From Alkaliphilus transvaalensis ATCC 700919 (GTDB lineage Bacteria > Bacillota > Clostridia > Peptostreptococcales > Natronincolaceae), in assembly GCF_000621485.1 (NCBI RefSeq), contig NZ_JHYF01000009.1, forward strand, positions 62,001 to 126,000: a stretch of DNA of 64,000 bases. The letters run 5' to 3'. Within the stretch, counting starts at the first letter, position 1; every line of letters starts with the position of its first letter. The notes beneath the pieces are model-generated. The model was not told the origin of the DNA. It saw nothing but the letters and a program-made list of their open reading frames with translations, and did not search any database. Positions 18,490-26,681 of this stretch are shown piece by piece. Position numbers and translations under genes: made by a program.

Positions 18490-18963
18490 ATGGAAATGGA
18501 ATTAACGGAAAAGATTGAGCTGTTTGAAAAAATAGAAGCTCAAGCTAGAGAACTTATTTCTAACGAGAAGGACTTAGAAAAGATTTATAAAGGTATCGTA
18601 GAATTATTGGATACAAATATCCCTTACTATAATTGGACTGGGTTTTATATGGTTGAAAATGGCGAACTAGTGTTAGGTCATTACATAGGTAAACCTACTG
18701 ATCATATTAAAATTCAATTTGGTCAAGGTATATGTGGTCAAGCTGCAGCCACAAAAGAAACTTTTATCGTAGACGATGTATCTAAAGAATCAAATTATTT
18801 AGCATGTAGTTTTGAAACTGCATCAGAAATAGTTGTACCTATCTTAAAAGATGGTGTTGTTTTAGGAGAAATCGATATCGACAGTGATGAAATTGCAGCC
18901 TTTGATGAATTAGATCAACAATTATTAGAAAGAATTGCTACTATGTTGGCAGAAAGATTATAA
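18490..18963 (+). CDS. GAF-domain protein, free methionine-(R)-sulfoxide reductase-like
   Basis: 157 residues, the length of fRMsr. Family signature visible: YYNWTGFYMVENGELVLGHYIGKP, then FGQGICGQAAAT with one conserved cysteine, and LACSFETASEIVVPIL with another. The enzyme reduces free methionine sulfoxide. The third cysteine usually found as a resolving residue shortly before the GICG motif is replaced (PTDHIKI), so recycling may differ or activity may be lost. Ribosome site AAGGAGGATTTT. Terminator follows. Confidence 0.75.
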   Translation: MEMELTEKIELFEKIEAQARELISNEKDLEKIYKGIVELLDTNIPYYNWTGFYMVENGELVLGHYIGKPTDHIKIQFGQGICGQAAATKETFIVDDVSKESNYLACSFETASEIVVPILKDGVVLGEIDIDSDEIAAFDELDQQLLERIATMLAERL

Positions 18964-19004
18964 TCTCGAAACATTATAATCTTTTAAAAAACTTTCTTTA
19001 GTTT

Positions 19005-19044
19005 AAATAACCTAAGGAGCTTAAATTAGCCCCTTAGGTTATTT
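19005..19044 (+). terminator. Terminator of the GAF gene
   Basis: AAATAACCTAAGG/CCTTAGGTTATTT arms and a T tract; its second arm lies inside the 3' end of the 47-aa gene on the other strand. Confidence 0.85.
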
Positions 19045-19169
19045 TTATCTCTATCATTTTTTAAGATTTCTTTAATTTCTTTAAGTAGGACAATAACTTT
19101 GTTAAGTGAATATTGTATTGAAACTAGAATGACAAATAGAATAATGATCGGTACTATTAATTGAGACAT
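19026..19169 (-). CDS. Small single-pass membrane protein (47 aa), unknown
   Basis: MSQLIVPIIILFVILVSIQY starts a single hydrophobic helix, followed by a basic/amphipathic tail of about 27 residues (LLKEIKEILKNDRDKNNLRG). A clear AGGGAGGAATT ribosome site precedes the ATG at 19169. Not recognised as a known family, but similar short membrane proteins with a KEIKEIL tail are common in Firmicutes. Overlaps the terminator of the convergent GAF gene. Confidence 0.6.
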   Translation of the reverse strand: MSQLIVPIIILFVILVSIQYSLNKVIVLLKEIKEILKNDRDKNNLRG

Positions 19170-19357
19170 ATTAATTCCTCCCTTATGGTTATTCTTATGG
19201 TTATTATAATACTTTTTAAAGGGAGAAGAAACCTATCTAAAGGACTTTTCTAAAGAACCTCATTTTTATATGTAAAAAAAATATAGATATTACTGGCCAA
19301 GACTACTATAGCCATATTCTTGTACTTCTACTTTTTAAATCTATCTTATTAAGATAT

Positions 19358-19409
19358 AAAGCACATTCTTCCTATTGTTATATTAAACAACTCAGGAAAG
19401 ATGTGCTTT
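19358..19409 (-). terminator. Terminator of the SSB-like gene
   Basis: AAAGCACAT...TTCCT and AGGAA...ATGTGCTTT arms with a 20-base loop that itself contains TTGTT/AACAA; T-rich flanks on both strands. Confidence 0.7.
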
Positions 19410-19459
19410 CTTCTATTAATAACTTTAAACGCTATATTTAAGATAGTATTAATATTCCT

Positions 19460-20110
19460 TTATTCAGTTTCTACTTCTTTAGTATCATCAATTTTTTCCA
19501 TTTTAGATATAGAGACCTCATAGGCCACTTTATTTAATACAGTACCATCTGGTAACTTCTTTTGATAGTTTCTGCTTTGAATCCGTCCCCAACTACGAAC
19601 ATGATCTCCGACTTGAAGTTTTGCAGAAAACCTAGCATTTCTGCCCCATGCAATACAGGGAATATAGTCTGATTTGTTGTAGGGCCGATTAACAGCAATA
19701 AGTAGATCAGTAATCTCTCTACCAAAAGGGGTTTCTCTGTATACTGGAGGCTTACATATATATCCTTCCAAATAAATTTGATTAGGATTCTTTATTTCTT
19801 CTTCTGAAGGTAAAACCTCTAAATCCCTAGCAAATACAGTTAGCACTAAACGATTATTACCGTCTGTAAATTTATTATAGGATCTTAACTGACCTTCTAC
19901 CTTAACTGTATCACCTGTATTTAGTTTTGAATCAAATAGTAGCCTTTCTGAAATGGTCATTGGTAATTGATCTGATACATCACTTAATCGAGGAATCTCT
20001 ATTTTATAGTTGTAAAACCCCTCTCCGTACATCTCATGACTAAATTCCTTTTCACCTGCTACTTTCCCTACTAAAGTTACCATATTGCTATCAATTATAT
20101 TTCCTGTCAT
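19460..20110 (-). CDS. Single-stranded DNA-binding protein-like, two OB folds
   Basis: 216 residues from the ATG at 20110 (GTG at 20122 also opens the frame but overlaps the GGGAG ribosome site). The first half, NMVTLVGKVAGEKEFSHEMYGEGFY, and the second, NQIYLEGYICKPPVYRETPFGREITDLLIAVNR with CIAWGRNARFSAKLQVGDHV, each resemble an SSB OB fold, so the protein is a tandem rather than the usual one-OB protein with an acidic tip. The C-terminus (KEVETE) is acidic but lacks the DDDIPF tail. It is likely an accessory SSB paralogue for DNA metabolism; partners unknown. Confidence 0.75.
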   Translation of the reverse strand: MTGNIIDSNMVTLVGKVAGEKEFSHEMYGEGFYNYKIEIPRLSDVSDQLPMTISERLLFDSKLNTGDTVKVEGQLRSYNKFTDGNNRLVLTVFARDLEVLPSEEEIKNPNQIYLEGYICKPPVYRETPFGREITDLLIAVNRPYNKSDYIPCIAWGRNARFSAKLQVGDHVRSWGRIQSRNYQKKLPDGTVLNKVAYEVSISKMEKIDDTKEVETE

Positions 20111-20222
20111 TAACCTGTACACTCCCTTCTACTCTTATGTTACAAGATGTTGTAATCTATAAACATATTTATTCTCGAAGGGACTAGAATATGTTTCAAA
20201 TTCAAAAATATATTCTATCTTT

Positions 20223-21710
20223 TTAATGTACATGCTTCTCCGTTTGTACTTCACTAAATCCATCTATATTCAAGCCAAGGGTTTCTCGAATCATTTGTAA
20301 AAATAGCTTTTTCCCTTTATCCATAACCTGAGAGCCCAATAATAATACTAAGTCATTATATTTTAACTGTTTAATCATCTTTGTTAAGGCTTCTGTTAAT
20401 CTCTCTTCAAATTGATATGATATTTCACTATTTTTAAAAATGTCTAAATATATATCTCTTTCTGCCTCTGTGACTGTATCATTTCGACTGGCATAATCTT
20501 TACATGCTGTAATATAAAGTTCTTTAACTCTTAATATTTCAGCCCATTGCTTTAAGACCTCTGCATTATCTCTATTTACCTCTATTCCCCTATTGCCCCT
20601 TATCCCATTAACAATATATAAATTTCGATATTGCATTCTTTGAACACTTTCTAGTACAGCTTGATAACTAGCTGGATTATGGCAAAAATCATCTATTACA
20701 GTAAAATCTCCCTGATAGATAATTTCCATTCTTCTACTTAGACTTTTGAACTTTTTTAGCGTCTTGGCAATACCGGTAATGGGTACGTCTAGTAAAAGGC
20801 AACAGGTGATGGCAGCTAAAGAATTATATACATTATGGTCTCCTAACAAATTTAATTGAATAGGAAACTCAAAGGGGTCTATCTCAACACCTGATAGGGT
20901 TGTAGCTCCCCTCTGCATACAATAGGTAAAAGTAATATTCTTGTCAAAATCAATTGAAGAAGCTGTAATCGTGCATCGCTTATTGAGTCCATATGTAATT
21001 ACAGTGATATGCTGATTTCCTTCTAACAGTCTTAGACTACTCATGTCATCAAAATTAATGATGGCCATCTTCCCACTATCTAGTTCACTAAATAATTTTT
21101 TTTTAGATTGTAGATAATCTTCAAAGGTCTTGTGATAGTTTAAATGATCCTTTTCTATATTGGTATGAATAGCTATATCGAACTTAATTTTATGGACTCG
21201 TTGGGATTTAAGACCATGGGAAGAAACCTCCATCACTACCACTTCTACCTTCTCTTCTACCATTAGGGCTAAATAGCGATAGATGTCTTCTGCAATAGGT
21301 GTGGTTAAATTGGTTTCATATACTTTATCATTTACCTTAATATTAAGGGTACCTATTAATCCTGCTGAAATCCCATTTTCTCTTAATACCTCATAAATTA
21401 AATTACTAGTAGTGGTTTTTCCATTTGTTCCTGTTACACCAACAATCTTTAACTTTTCAGAGGGATATTGATAAAATTCATTACAGAGTTCTGCTAATTT
21501 CTTTCTTGCATCTTCTACTTGTATCACTTTAACTTCTTCTAGCTCTAGGTTTTCTTCAGTAAAAATAACGACAGCCCCATTTTTAATGACATCTTTTACA
21601 AAATTATTTCCATCAACTTCTTGACCTTTTATGGCAACAAAAGCATAGCCATTTTTGACTCTTCTGGAATCACTAGTCACTCCCGCAATTTCTATTCCTT
21701 CTATCTTCAT
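20223..21710 (-). CDS. MurE-like Mur ligase lacking the DNPR substrate motif
   Basis: 495 residues from the ATG at 21710 (AGGAGATG upstream; frame opens at 21740). The N-domain (VTSDSRRVKNGYAFVAIKG) and the ATP-binding core (VGVTGTNGKTTTSNLI, LTTPIAEDIYRYL, MEVSSHGLKSQRV, HTNIEKDHLNYHKTFEDYL) are MurE. The C-domain is different: where canonical MurE has VDYAHTPDSL and DNPR, this has VIDDFCHNPASYQAV, then NGIRGNRGIEVNRDNAEVL and ITACKDYASRNDTV. MurE normally adds diaminopimelate or lysine to UDP-MurNAc-dipeptide; loss of DNPR suggests another amino acid or substrate. The classical murE is expected in the dcw cluster elsewhere. Confidence 0.8.
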   Translation of the reverse strand: MKIEGIEIAGVTSDSRRVKNGYAFVAIKGQEVDGNNFVKDVIKNGAVVIFTEENLELEEVKVIQVEDARKKLAELCNEFYQYPSEKLKIVGVTGTNGKTTTSNLIYEVLRENGISAGLIGTLNIKVNDKVYETNLTTPIAEDIYRYLALMVEEKVEVVVMEVSSHGLKSQRVHKIKFDIAIHTNIEKDHLNYHKTFEDYLQSKKKLFSELDSGKMAIINFDDMSSLRLLEGNQHITVITYGLNKRCTITASSIDFDKNITFTYCMQRGATTLSGVEIDPFEFPIQLNLLGDHNVYNSLAAITCCLLLDVPITGIAKTLKKFKSLSRRMEIIYQGDFTVIDDFCHNPASYQAVLESVQRMQYRNLYIVNGIRGNRGIEVNRDNAEVLKQWAEILRVKELYITACKDYASRNDTVTEAERDIYLDIFKNSEISYQFEERLTEALTKMIKQLKYNDLVLLLGSQVMDKGKKLFLQMIRETLGLNIDGFSEVQTEKHVH

Positions 21711-21961
21711 GCCATCATCTCCTCTTACTCCCTTTAACACCTAAGTTGTTAATAATATTGTGGATTATGATGGCGAAAACTATTCATAAGGTAAAATTTA
21801 ATGGAAAACTCTATTAATCTTAATCTATTAGCCTTGATCTAATCTTAATCTAAAATAAACACTTACTTGGGATACTCTATAGAATTTCCTCAATTAAATG
21901 TAGTTAAAATACACCTAACTTATATTGATTTAGCATATTATATTGAAATTATCACAAAAAA

Positions 21962-21982
21962 GATCCCTATTATTAAGGGATC
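21962..21982 (-). terminator. Terminator of the polysaccharide deacetylase gene
   Basis: GATCCCT/AGGGATC arms with a 7-base loop and six Us on the minus strand. Confidence 0.8.
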
Positions 21983-22013
21983 AATTTTTATTATTTGCTT
22001 TTTATTTGTTTTT

Positions 22014-22778
22014 TTATTTGCTTTTTTGTCTACCTGATGGATCGATTGTGTAATTATCCTTCATGATTAAGTCTGAAATTGGTACTATTTCGTATCCCAT
22101 TTCTTTAAGTCTTTCCAAAATTGGCGGAAGAAACTCAGCTACATACTTTGCATTATTATGAAATAGAACAATTGATCCTGGTTTTACATTTCTAGTTACT
22201 CGGTCAACTACGGGTTTAACCCCCATTTCTTTCCAATCAAGAGAATCTACATCCCATTGAATAGTATAGTAACCTAACTCTTCTGCTGTCTCTATTAACA
22301 GATTATTATAGTCTCCAAAGGGAGGTCTAAAAACAGTTGGCTGTATGCCTGTGATTTCCTTAATTTTGTCACCAGTGGTCTGTAATTCCCTCTGAATTTC
22401 ATCTTTTGATAACTTCGACATATGGGGATGGGTAGTGGAATGGTTTCCTACTTCATGGCCCCGTTCGTGAAATTGCTTTACCCAATCTGGATATTTGTCT
22501 ACCCAAAATCCTACTAAGAAAAAGGTAGTTTTTACATTATATTTATCAAGGGTGTCTAGAATATCATCGGTAAATTCATCTCCCCACGCCGCATCAAAAC
22601 TTATGGCAATTTTCTTTTCTTGTGTTTCTACACTATAGATGGGAAGTCTTCTTTGGGTCGAAAATACCCCTATAGCTTCACCTCTAATTCCTGCAAAATA
22701 AACTATAAATCCAGCAATTAGCAACAGTACTACCAAACCTATTACAAAGCGTTTTCTTTGTATAATCAAAACCCTCAT
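22014..22778 (-). CDS. Polysaccharide deacetylase (PdaB-like)
   Basis: 254 residues from the ATG at 22778, preceded by GGGGGAGAAGG (the frame opens at 22823). One N-terminal membrane segment (FVIGLVVLLLIAGFIVYFAGI) anchors a NodB domain: motif 1 SFDAAWGDEFTDDIL, motif 2 HSTTHPHMSKL, motif 3 FRPPFGDYN, motif 4 DVDSLDW and motif 5 IVLFHNN. Such enzymes remove acetyl groups from GlcNAc or MurNAc; PdaB relatives act in spore cortex maintenance. The extracytoplasmic orientation fits peptidoglycan as substrate. Tandem GCAAATAA-like repeats follow the stop codon. Confidence 0.85.
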   Translation of the reverse strand: MRVLIIQRKRFVIGLVVLLLIAGFIVYFAGIRGEAIGVFSTQRRLPIYSVETQEKKIAISFDAAWGDEFTDDILDTLDKYNVKTTFFLVGFWVDKYPDWVKQFHERGHEVGNHSTTHPHMSKLSKDEIQRELQTTGDKIKEITGIQPTVFRPPFGDYNNLLIETAEELGYYTIQWDVDSLDWKEMGVKPVVDRVTRNVKPGSIVLFHNNAKYVAEFLPPILERLKEMGYEIVPISDLIMKDNYTIDPSGRQKSK

Positions 22779-22936
22779 CCTTCTCCCCCTGTCCTCATAA
22801 TATTCTATTAAAAGTTTATTCATGAGAAGGGGAAATATGCCTAAATCCTTTAAGTCAAGTAAATCTATTCACTGTTTACATTTATTTGTTTTATTTCAGC
22901 TCTAGTCTTCGTATATATAAGCAGGAGGTGTTTACT

Positions 22937-23866
22937 TTGCTTACAATATTATCTGGTATGGCCTGTGGTCTTGGTCTTTTCTTATTAGGGATGAAATTTC
23001 TAACAACTGGCTTAAAAAACCTAGCAACAGGTAGGTTTAAGAGTAAAATGCAAAATACCACAATTCATCCCTTAATGGGGATATTAATAGGTACTTTTAT
23101 CACAATGTTAATTCAATCTAGTAGTGGCACTACTGTTCTATTAGTAGGATTGGTGGAGGCAGGCCTACTTACCCTTCCTCAAGCTGCCCCCATGATTATG
23201 GGTGCCAACATCGGTACAACCATTACTGCTCAATTAATCGCCTTTCAAGTGGGGAAATATGCACCACTCCTTTTGATTGTTGGTGTCCTCCTATCTATGT
23301 TAGATGGAAAACGAAAAATGCGACTAATGGGAGAAGCCATGGTGGGTTTAAGTCTTATCTTCATAGGCATTGACTTTCTAGGAAAAGGGTTAGCTCCTCT
23401 TCAAAACTTCATTAGATTTCAGGAAATACTGGCTGAATTAGGACACAAACCCTTTCTTGGAATTTTAATGGGTTTTGCCACTACTGCTATTATACAAAGT
23501 AGTGGCACAGGTATTGCTATATTACAAACCTTAGCTATTAATAATACCCTCTCAGTTTTTGCTGCTGTCCCAATTCTATTAGGCCAAAATGTTGGAACCT
23601 GCATTACTACCCTCATTGCCAGCGTAAACCTAAGTATTACTGGAAGACGGGCAGCCGTTATTCATTTATTATTTAATTTCTTTGGGGTTCTGTTACTCTA
23701 TCCATTTTTAAGATATCTAACACAAGCAGCCCTCCTATTAGCTCCAGTAAACCCAGCAAGACAAATTGCCCATGCCCACAGCATTTTTAACATTGTAGCT
23801 ACGCTACTCCTTTTACCCTTTAGCACTTATTTGGTAAAACTATCAACTTTAATTGTAAGAAGATGA
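22937..23866 (+). CDS. Na+/phosphate symporter family protein (NptA-like, PhoU-less)
   Basis: 309 residues from a TTG at 22937, six bases after AGGAGGTG. Two PNaS repeats are visible: GTFITMLIQSSSGTTVLLVGLVEAG with QSSS, and MGFATTAIIQSSGTGIAIL with QSSG, plus GANIGTTITAQL and GQNVGTCITTL. These QSS motifs line the Na+/Pi path. Unlike many bacterial members it ends after the membrane domain with no PhoU-like tail (classical length about 550). It converges on the MutS2-like gene with a 16-base gap. Confidence 0.88.
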   Translation: MLTILSGMACGLGLFLLGMKFLTTGLKNLATGRFKSKMQNTTIHPLMGILIGTFITMLIQSSSGTTVLLVGLVEAGLLTLPQAAPMIMGANIGTTITAQLIAFQVGKYAPLLLIVGVLLSMLDGKRKMRLMGEAMVGLSLIFIGIDFLGKGLAPLQNFIRFQEILAELGHKPFLGILMGFATTAIIQSSGTGIAILQTLAINNTLSVFAAVPILLGQNVGTCITTLIASVNLSITGRRAAVIHLLFNFFGVLLLYPFLRYLTQAALLLAPVNPARQIAHAHSIFNIVATLLLLPFSTYLVKLSTLIVRR

Positions 23867-23882
23867 AAAAGAGATGGGTAGA

Positions 23883-25853
23883 TTATAAATCAATCTGCAC
23901 CCCCTTTACCATCTTGCGATCTAGCAGATGCTTTTTCTTACGGTTTTCTTTTGATTCAAAGATAATATCAAAATCATAGTTCTCTGGATAGAGTTCTTCT
24001 TTATCAATATGAAGGGTGAGTCTTTTGTGGTTAATCTTTAGCTTTTTCTTCATCACCATTACCCCTACCTCACCCTTTTGATTAGGAAGTTCGCAGACGA
24101 TTCCGGTTCTATCCAGATTACTAATATACACACAGTCTCCTATTTTAAACTTATTTGAGATCTCCTTTTTCTTTTCCTTATTAACCTTAGGGCTATGATT
24201 GACCCTATTCTCATTTTTTCTATTTTCGTCTTCCCTTTGATTGATTCCCTTATTTACCTTATTTTCAATTTTTATTTCTGTAGCTTCTTGAAGTTTTTGA
24301 ACTAGTTCTTCGTAATTTCCCTTTTCTTTATAGGTAATTTGATGGGCCCTTGCAATTACCTCTTTGTTCATGCCTAGCCTAAGGGCAATAAGAAATCCAT
24401 TACTTTCCCCTGCTTTACCTATTTTTAACTGATATTGTGGCTTTAAGGTATTAATATCAAACTCCATACATCCATTGATAAATCCTTCATGATCACTGGC
24501 AAAGGTCTTTATTTCACTGTAGTGGGTCGTTGCTAAAATTGTAGCTCCTTTATAATAGAATTCTTCTAAAATTGCTGTTGCTAAACCCATTCCTTCCCCT
24601 GGGTCTGTTCCTGCTCCCAATTCATCTACAATTACTAGGGTTCTAGGAGAAACTTCTTGCAATATATATATTAAGTTCTTAAGATGGGATGAAAAGGTAC
24701 TTAAAGACTGTTCTATGCTCTGTCCATCACCTATGTCTACTAAAATATCTTTAAATATTGCAAATTCGCTTCCCTCTTCTACAGGTACTTCTAATCCCGA
24801 TTGCACCATCATGGTCAATAGTCCCACCGTCTTTAAGGCTACCGTTTTTCCACCTGTATTAGGTCCTGTAATGACTAACCCACGATACCCTTTGCCAATT
24901 ATAAAATCCAATGGTACAGCTCCAGCTCCAATTAATGGATGTTTTCCTCCTTTGATGTTTATATATTGATTTTCATTTAGTGTTACTCCATTCCCTTCCA
25001 TTTGTCTACTTAATTTAGCTTTTGCAAAGATAAAGTCATAGTTTACCATAATCTCTATATTGATATTTATTTCTCTAATATACCCTTCAGCTAAGCCTGT
25101 CAGGAAAGCTAATATTTTATACGCTTCAGCCTCTTCCTCATTCTTCAGCAGATTAAGCTCGTTTTGAAGCTTTTTAACTTCTTCTGGTTCTATAAAGACT
25201 GTAGAACCACTATTAGAGCGATCCAGTACTTCTCCCTGTAAATTTCTAAGATATTCTTTTTTAACCGGCAGGACATATCTTCCTTGTCTGGTAGACACAT
25301 GGTTATCTTGAAGATAAGCTTGACTTCCAAGGGACTTTAAAAGATTCTCTATTTTATTTTTAAGCCGTTCTTCAACAATATTGATTCTTTTTCTAATTTT
25401 TGATAAGGCAGGTGAAGCTTTATCAACCACTTGATTATTTCTAATACATCTTTCTATTTCTTCAATTAAATCATCTAAAAGATTAATAGACCTGCTATAA
25501 CTACTAATTATAGGTGCCATCATTTCTATATTAGCCATATATTTTTTCATACGCTGACAATTATTTAAAAAATCTACTAAGGCAGTAAATTCTTCTGGTC
25601 TTAACACAATGCCTTTCAATAATTTTTCTATCCCTTTATCTACACCCATTAGACTATGAAGGGGTACAGATCCTCTTCCTCCTAATAGGATCCTCCCTTC
25701 CCTTGTTTCTTTTAACCATGTCCTAATTAGGGTGATATCCTCAATAGGATGTAATTTTTCTACCATTGCCCTTCCCTTACTTGATATAACCAATTCCGAA
25801 AGCATTTCTTTAATTTTGTCAAACTCTAATAGTTCAATTGCTGTTTTATTCAC
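23883..25853 (-). CDS. MutS2-like ATPase without the Smr nuclease domain
   Basis: 656 residues against about 780-790 for MutS2. The N-terminal LEFDKIKEMLSELVISSKGRAM, the coiled-coil lever and clamp (residues 150-300), Walker A TGPNTGGKT near 335, Walker B with VIVDELGAGTDPGEG and the ATTHYSEIK motif are intact. The linker and KOW-like part (SNKFKIGDCVYISNLDRTG) is also present, but the chain stops where the Smr domain (LDLRG...GTG) should begin. MutS2 proteins act on branched DNA and on collided ribosomes; the Smr nuclease is required for cutting in some. A protein lacking it could be a paralogue acting without cleavage. The stop is followed by no recognisable Smr in another frame. Confidence 0.85.
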   Translation of the reverse strand: MNKTAIELLEFDKIKEMLSELVISSKGRAMVEKLHPIEDITLIRTWLKETREGRILLGGRGSVPLHSLMGVDKGIEKLLKGIVLRPEEFTALVDFLNNCQRMKKYMANIEMMAPIISSYSRSINLLDDLIEEIERCIRNNQVVDKASPALSKIRKRINIVEERLKNKIENLLKSLGSQAYLQDNHVSTRQGRYVLPVKKEYLRNLQGEVLDRSNSGSTVFIEPEEVKKLQNELNLLKNEEEAEAYKILAFLTGLAEGYIREININIEIMVNYDFIFAKAKLSRQMEGNGVTLNENQYINIKGGKHPLIGAGAVPLDFIIGKGYRGLVITGPNTGGKTVALKTVGLLTMMVQSGLEVPVEEGSEFAIFKDILVDIGDGQSIEQSLSTFSSHLKNLIYILQEVSPRTLVIVDELGAGTDPGEGMGLATAILEEFYYKGATILATTHYSEIKTFASDHEGFINGCMEFDINTLKPQYQLKIGKAGESNGFLIALRLGMNKEVIARAHQITYKEKGNYEELVQKLQEATEIKIENKVNKGINQREDENRKNENRVNHSPKVNKEKKKEISNKFKIGDCVYISNLDRTGIVCELPNQKGEVGVMVMKKKLKINHKRLTLHIDKEELYPENYDFDIIFESKENRKKKHLLDRKMVKGVQIDL

Positions 25854-25903
25854 TTTTTATACCTCCACTATTAATTAATATTGTTTAAAATTGAACACAA
25901 AAA

Positions 25904-25936
25904 GGCCGTAAATGAACTGAACCTTCATCTACGACC
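25904..25936 (-). terminator. Attenuator-like hairpin in the MutS2-like leader
   Basis: GGTCGTAGATGAA pairs with TTCATTTACGGCC (with G-U pairs) and is followed by UUUUUGUG on the minus strand, 50 bases before the MutS2-like start. It would stop transcripts entering the gene unless an alternative fold forms; upstream sequence 25940-26030 contains further partial complements (ACTCCTC/GAGGAGT). Confidence 0.6.
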
Positions 25937-26037
25937 CAATGAATACTAAAAGCACTCTGTTTGAGGAGTTAGAATAGGAAAAAAACACTATCAAATATAC
26001 GAAGTGTAATATTTTACCATATTCTAAACGTAAAAAA

Positions 26038-26054
26038 GCCGTGATAAACACGGC
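26038..26054 (-). terminator. Terminator of the structured RNA gene
   Basis: GCCGTG/CACGGC arms, 5-base loop, six Us on the minus strand. Confidence 0.85.
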
Positions 26055-26114
26055 ATATTTAACGTATGTTTTGGCCTATGTTCTTAACAATTTACTAGAA
26101 GGAAAAGAAGTTTC

Positions 26115-26143
26115 TTGACAACCTTAATAAACCTACCTAAAAT
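26115..26143 (+). promoter_or_regulatory. Promoter-like sequence inside the structured RNA gene, opposite strand
   Basis: TTGACA (26115-26120), exactly 17 bases, TAAAAT (26138-26143) on the plus strand, overlapping the bubble and terminal loop of the RNA. It could be a real promoter for the gene at 26441 or reflect promoter mimicry by the RNA. Confidence 0.45.
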
Positions 26144-26251
26144 ACATTAGGTGGTGGAAAACTCTTTTCTTTCTACTATTAAATTACTTGTTAAGAACGA
26201 CCTCTAACATAAAACAAACTCCCTTTATTTCAATTTTAATAATACAATCTT

Positions 26252-26281
26252 ATTATAGTATTATTCTGCTAAAACTGTCAA
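26252..26281 (-). promoter_or_regulatory. Promoter of the structured RNA gene
   Basis: TTGACA (26281-26276), 18-base spacer, TATAAT (26257-26252): full consensus hexamers on the minus strand. Confidence 0.85.
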
Positions 26282-26440
26282 CTTATTTCTGGAATTTAAC
26301 CCCAATTATATTTGAGTTTTTTTGATCCTATAAAATTGTGATGAAAAATGAAACCCTTATATTTCATGTTATGTTTTCCTTTATACTGCTAAAACTATTT
26401 AAGACAAGTTATTGTCAATCCCATGAAAGAGGTGATTTTT

Positions 26441-26629
26441 ATGTCAATCCGCAAAAGTTCGTGGACAAACATCCAAGGTCATCGTGTTGAAGAAGCAGCT
26501 AGAACCTATAAGTACGAAGAGCGACACTTTCATAGGGAATCTAAATCTCAGCAGGCTCAATTACAGAGTAAGCACCAACATGGTTTTAGAAAAGATGTCA
26601 AAACTCCGATAGGTCATAGGTTAACATAG
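26441..26629 (+). CDS. Small basic hydrophilic protein (62 aa), unknown
   Basis: Starts MSIRKSSWTNIQGHRVEEAA from ATG 26441, 5 bases after GAGGTGA. Rich in His, Gln, Arg and Lys (FHRESKSQQAQLQSKHQHGF) and without hydrophobic segments. The composition resembles minor spore proteins, but no SASP motif is present and I do not recognise the family. A good terminator follows at 26625-26646, supporting a real transcription unit. Confidence 0.65.
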   Translation: MSIRKSSWTNIQGHRVEEAARTYKYEERHFHRESKSQQAQLQSKHQHGFRKDVKTPIGHRLT

Positions 26630-26646
26630 GGTAGCTTTACCCTATG
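26625..26646 (+). terminator. Terminator of the 62-aa protein gene
   Basis: CATAGGGTA/TACCCTATG arms, short loop, T-rich tail (TCTTTTTTT) on the plus strand; begins just before the stop codon. Confidence 0.85.
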
Positions 26647-26681
26647 TCTTTTTTTAATAAATATAATGATGTTTTTATTAA

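Larger units (their letters stand above)
26032..26245 (-). ncRNA. Structured RNA gene, candidate 6S RNA
   Basis: A free-standing transcript of about 210 bases is implied by its own promoter and a terminator, and it holds no open frame. Its fold is rod-like: GTTCTTAACAA (26198-26188) pairs exactly with TTGTTAAGAAC (26092-26082), extended outward by GGTC/GGCC and TGTTTT/AAAACA, and inward by TAGAAAGAAAAGAGTTT facing AAACTTCTTTTCCTTCTA. An asymmetric bubble then leads to a terminal hairpin (ACCTAA/TTAGGT). The length, closing stem, internal bubble and terminal hairpin match 6S RNA, the sigma-70 holoenzyme inhibitor, but I cannot match the sequence to the family. The terminator GCCGTG-TTTAT-CACGGC-U6 ends it at 26032. 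Confidence 0.5.

Noticed and set aside
26079-26200. Inverted repeats around 26082 and 26198 as a small transposon (MITE)
   Set aside because: The arms are part of a continuous RNA stem with its own promoter and terminator; no target-site duplication is seen.
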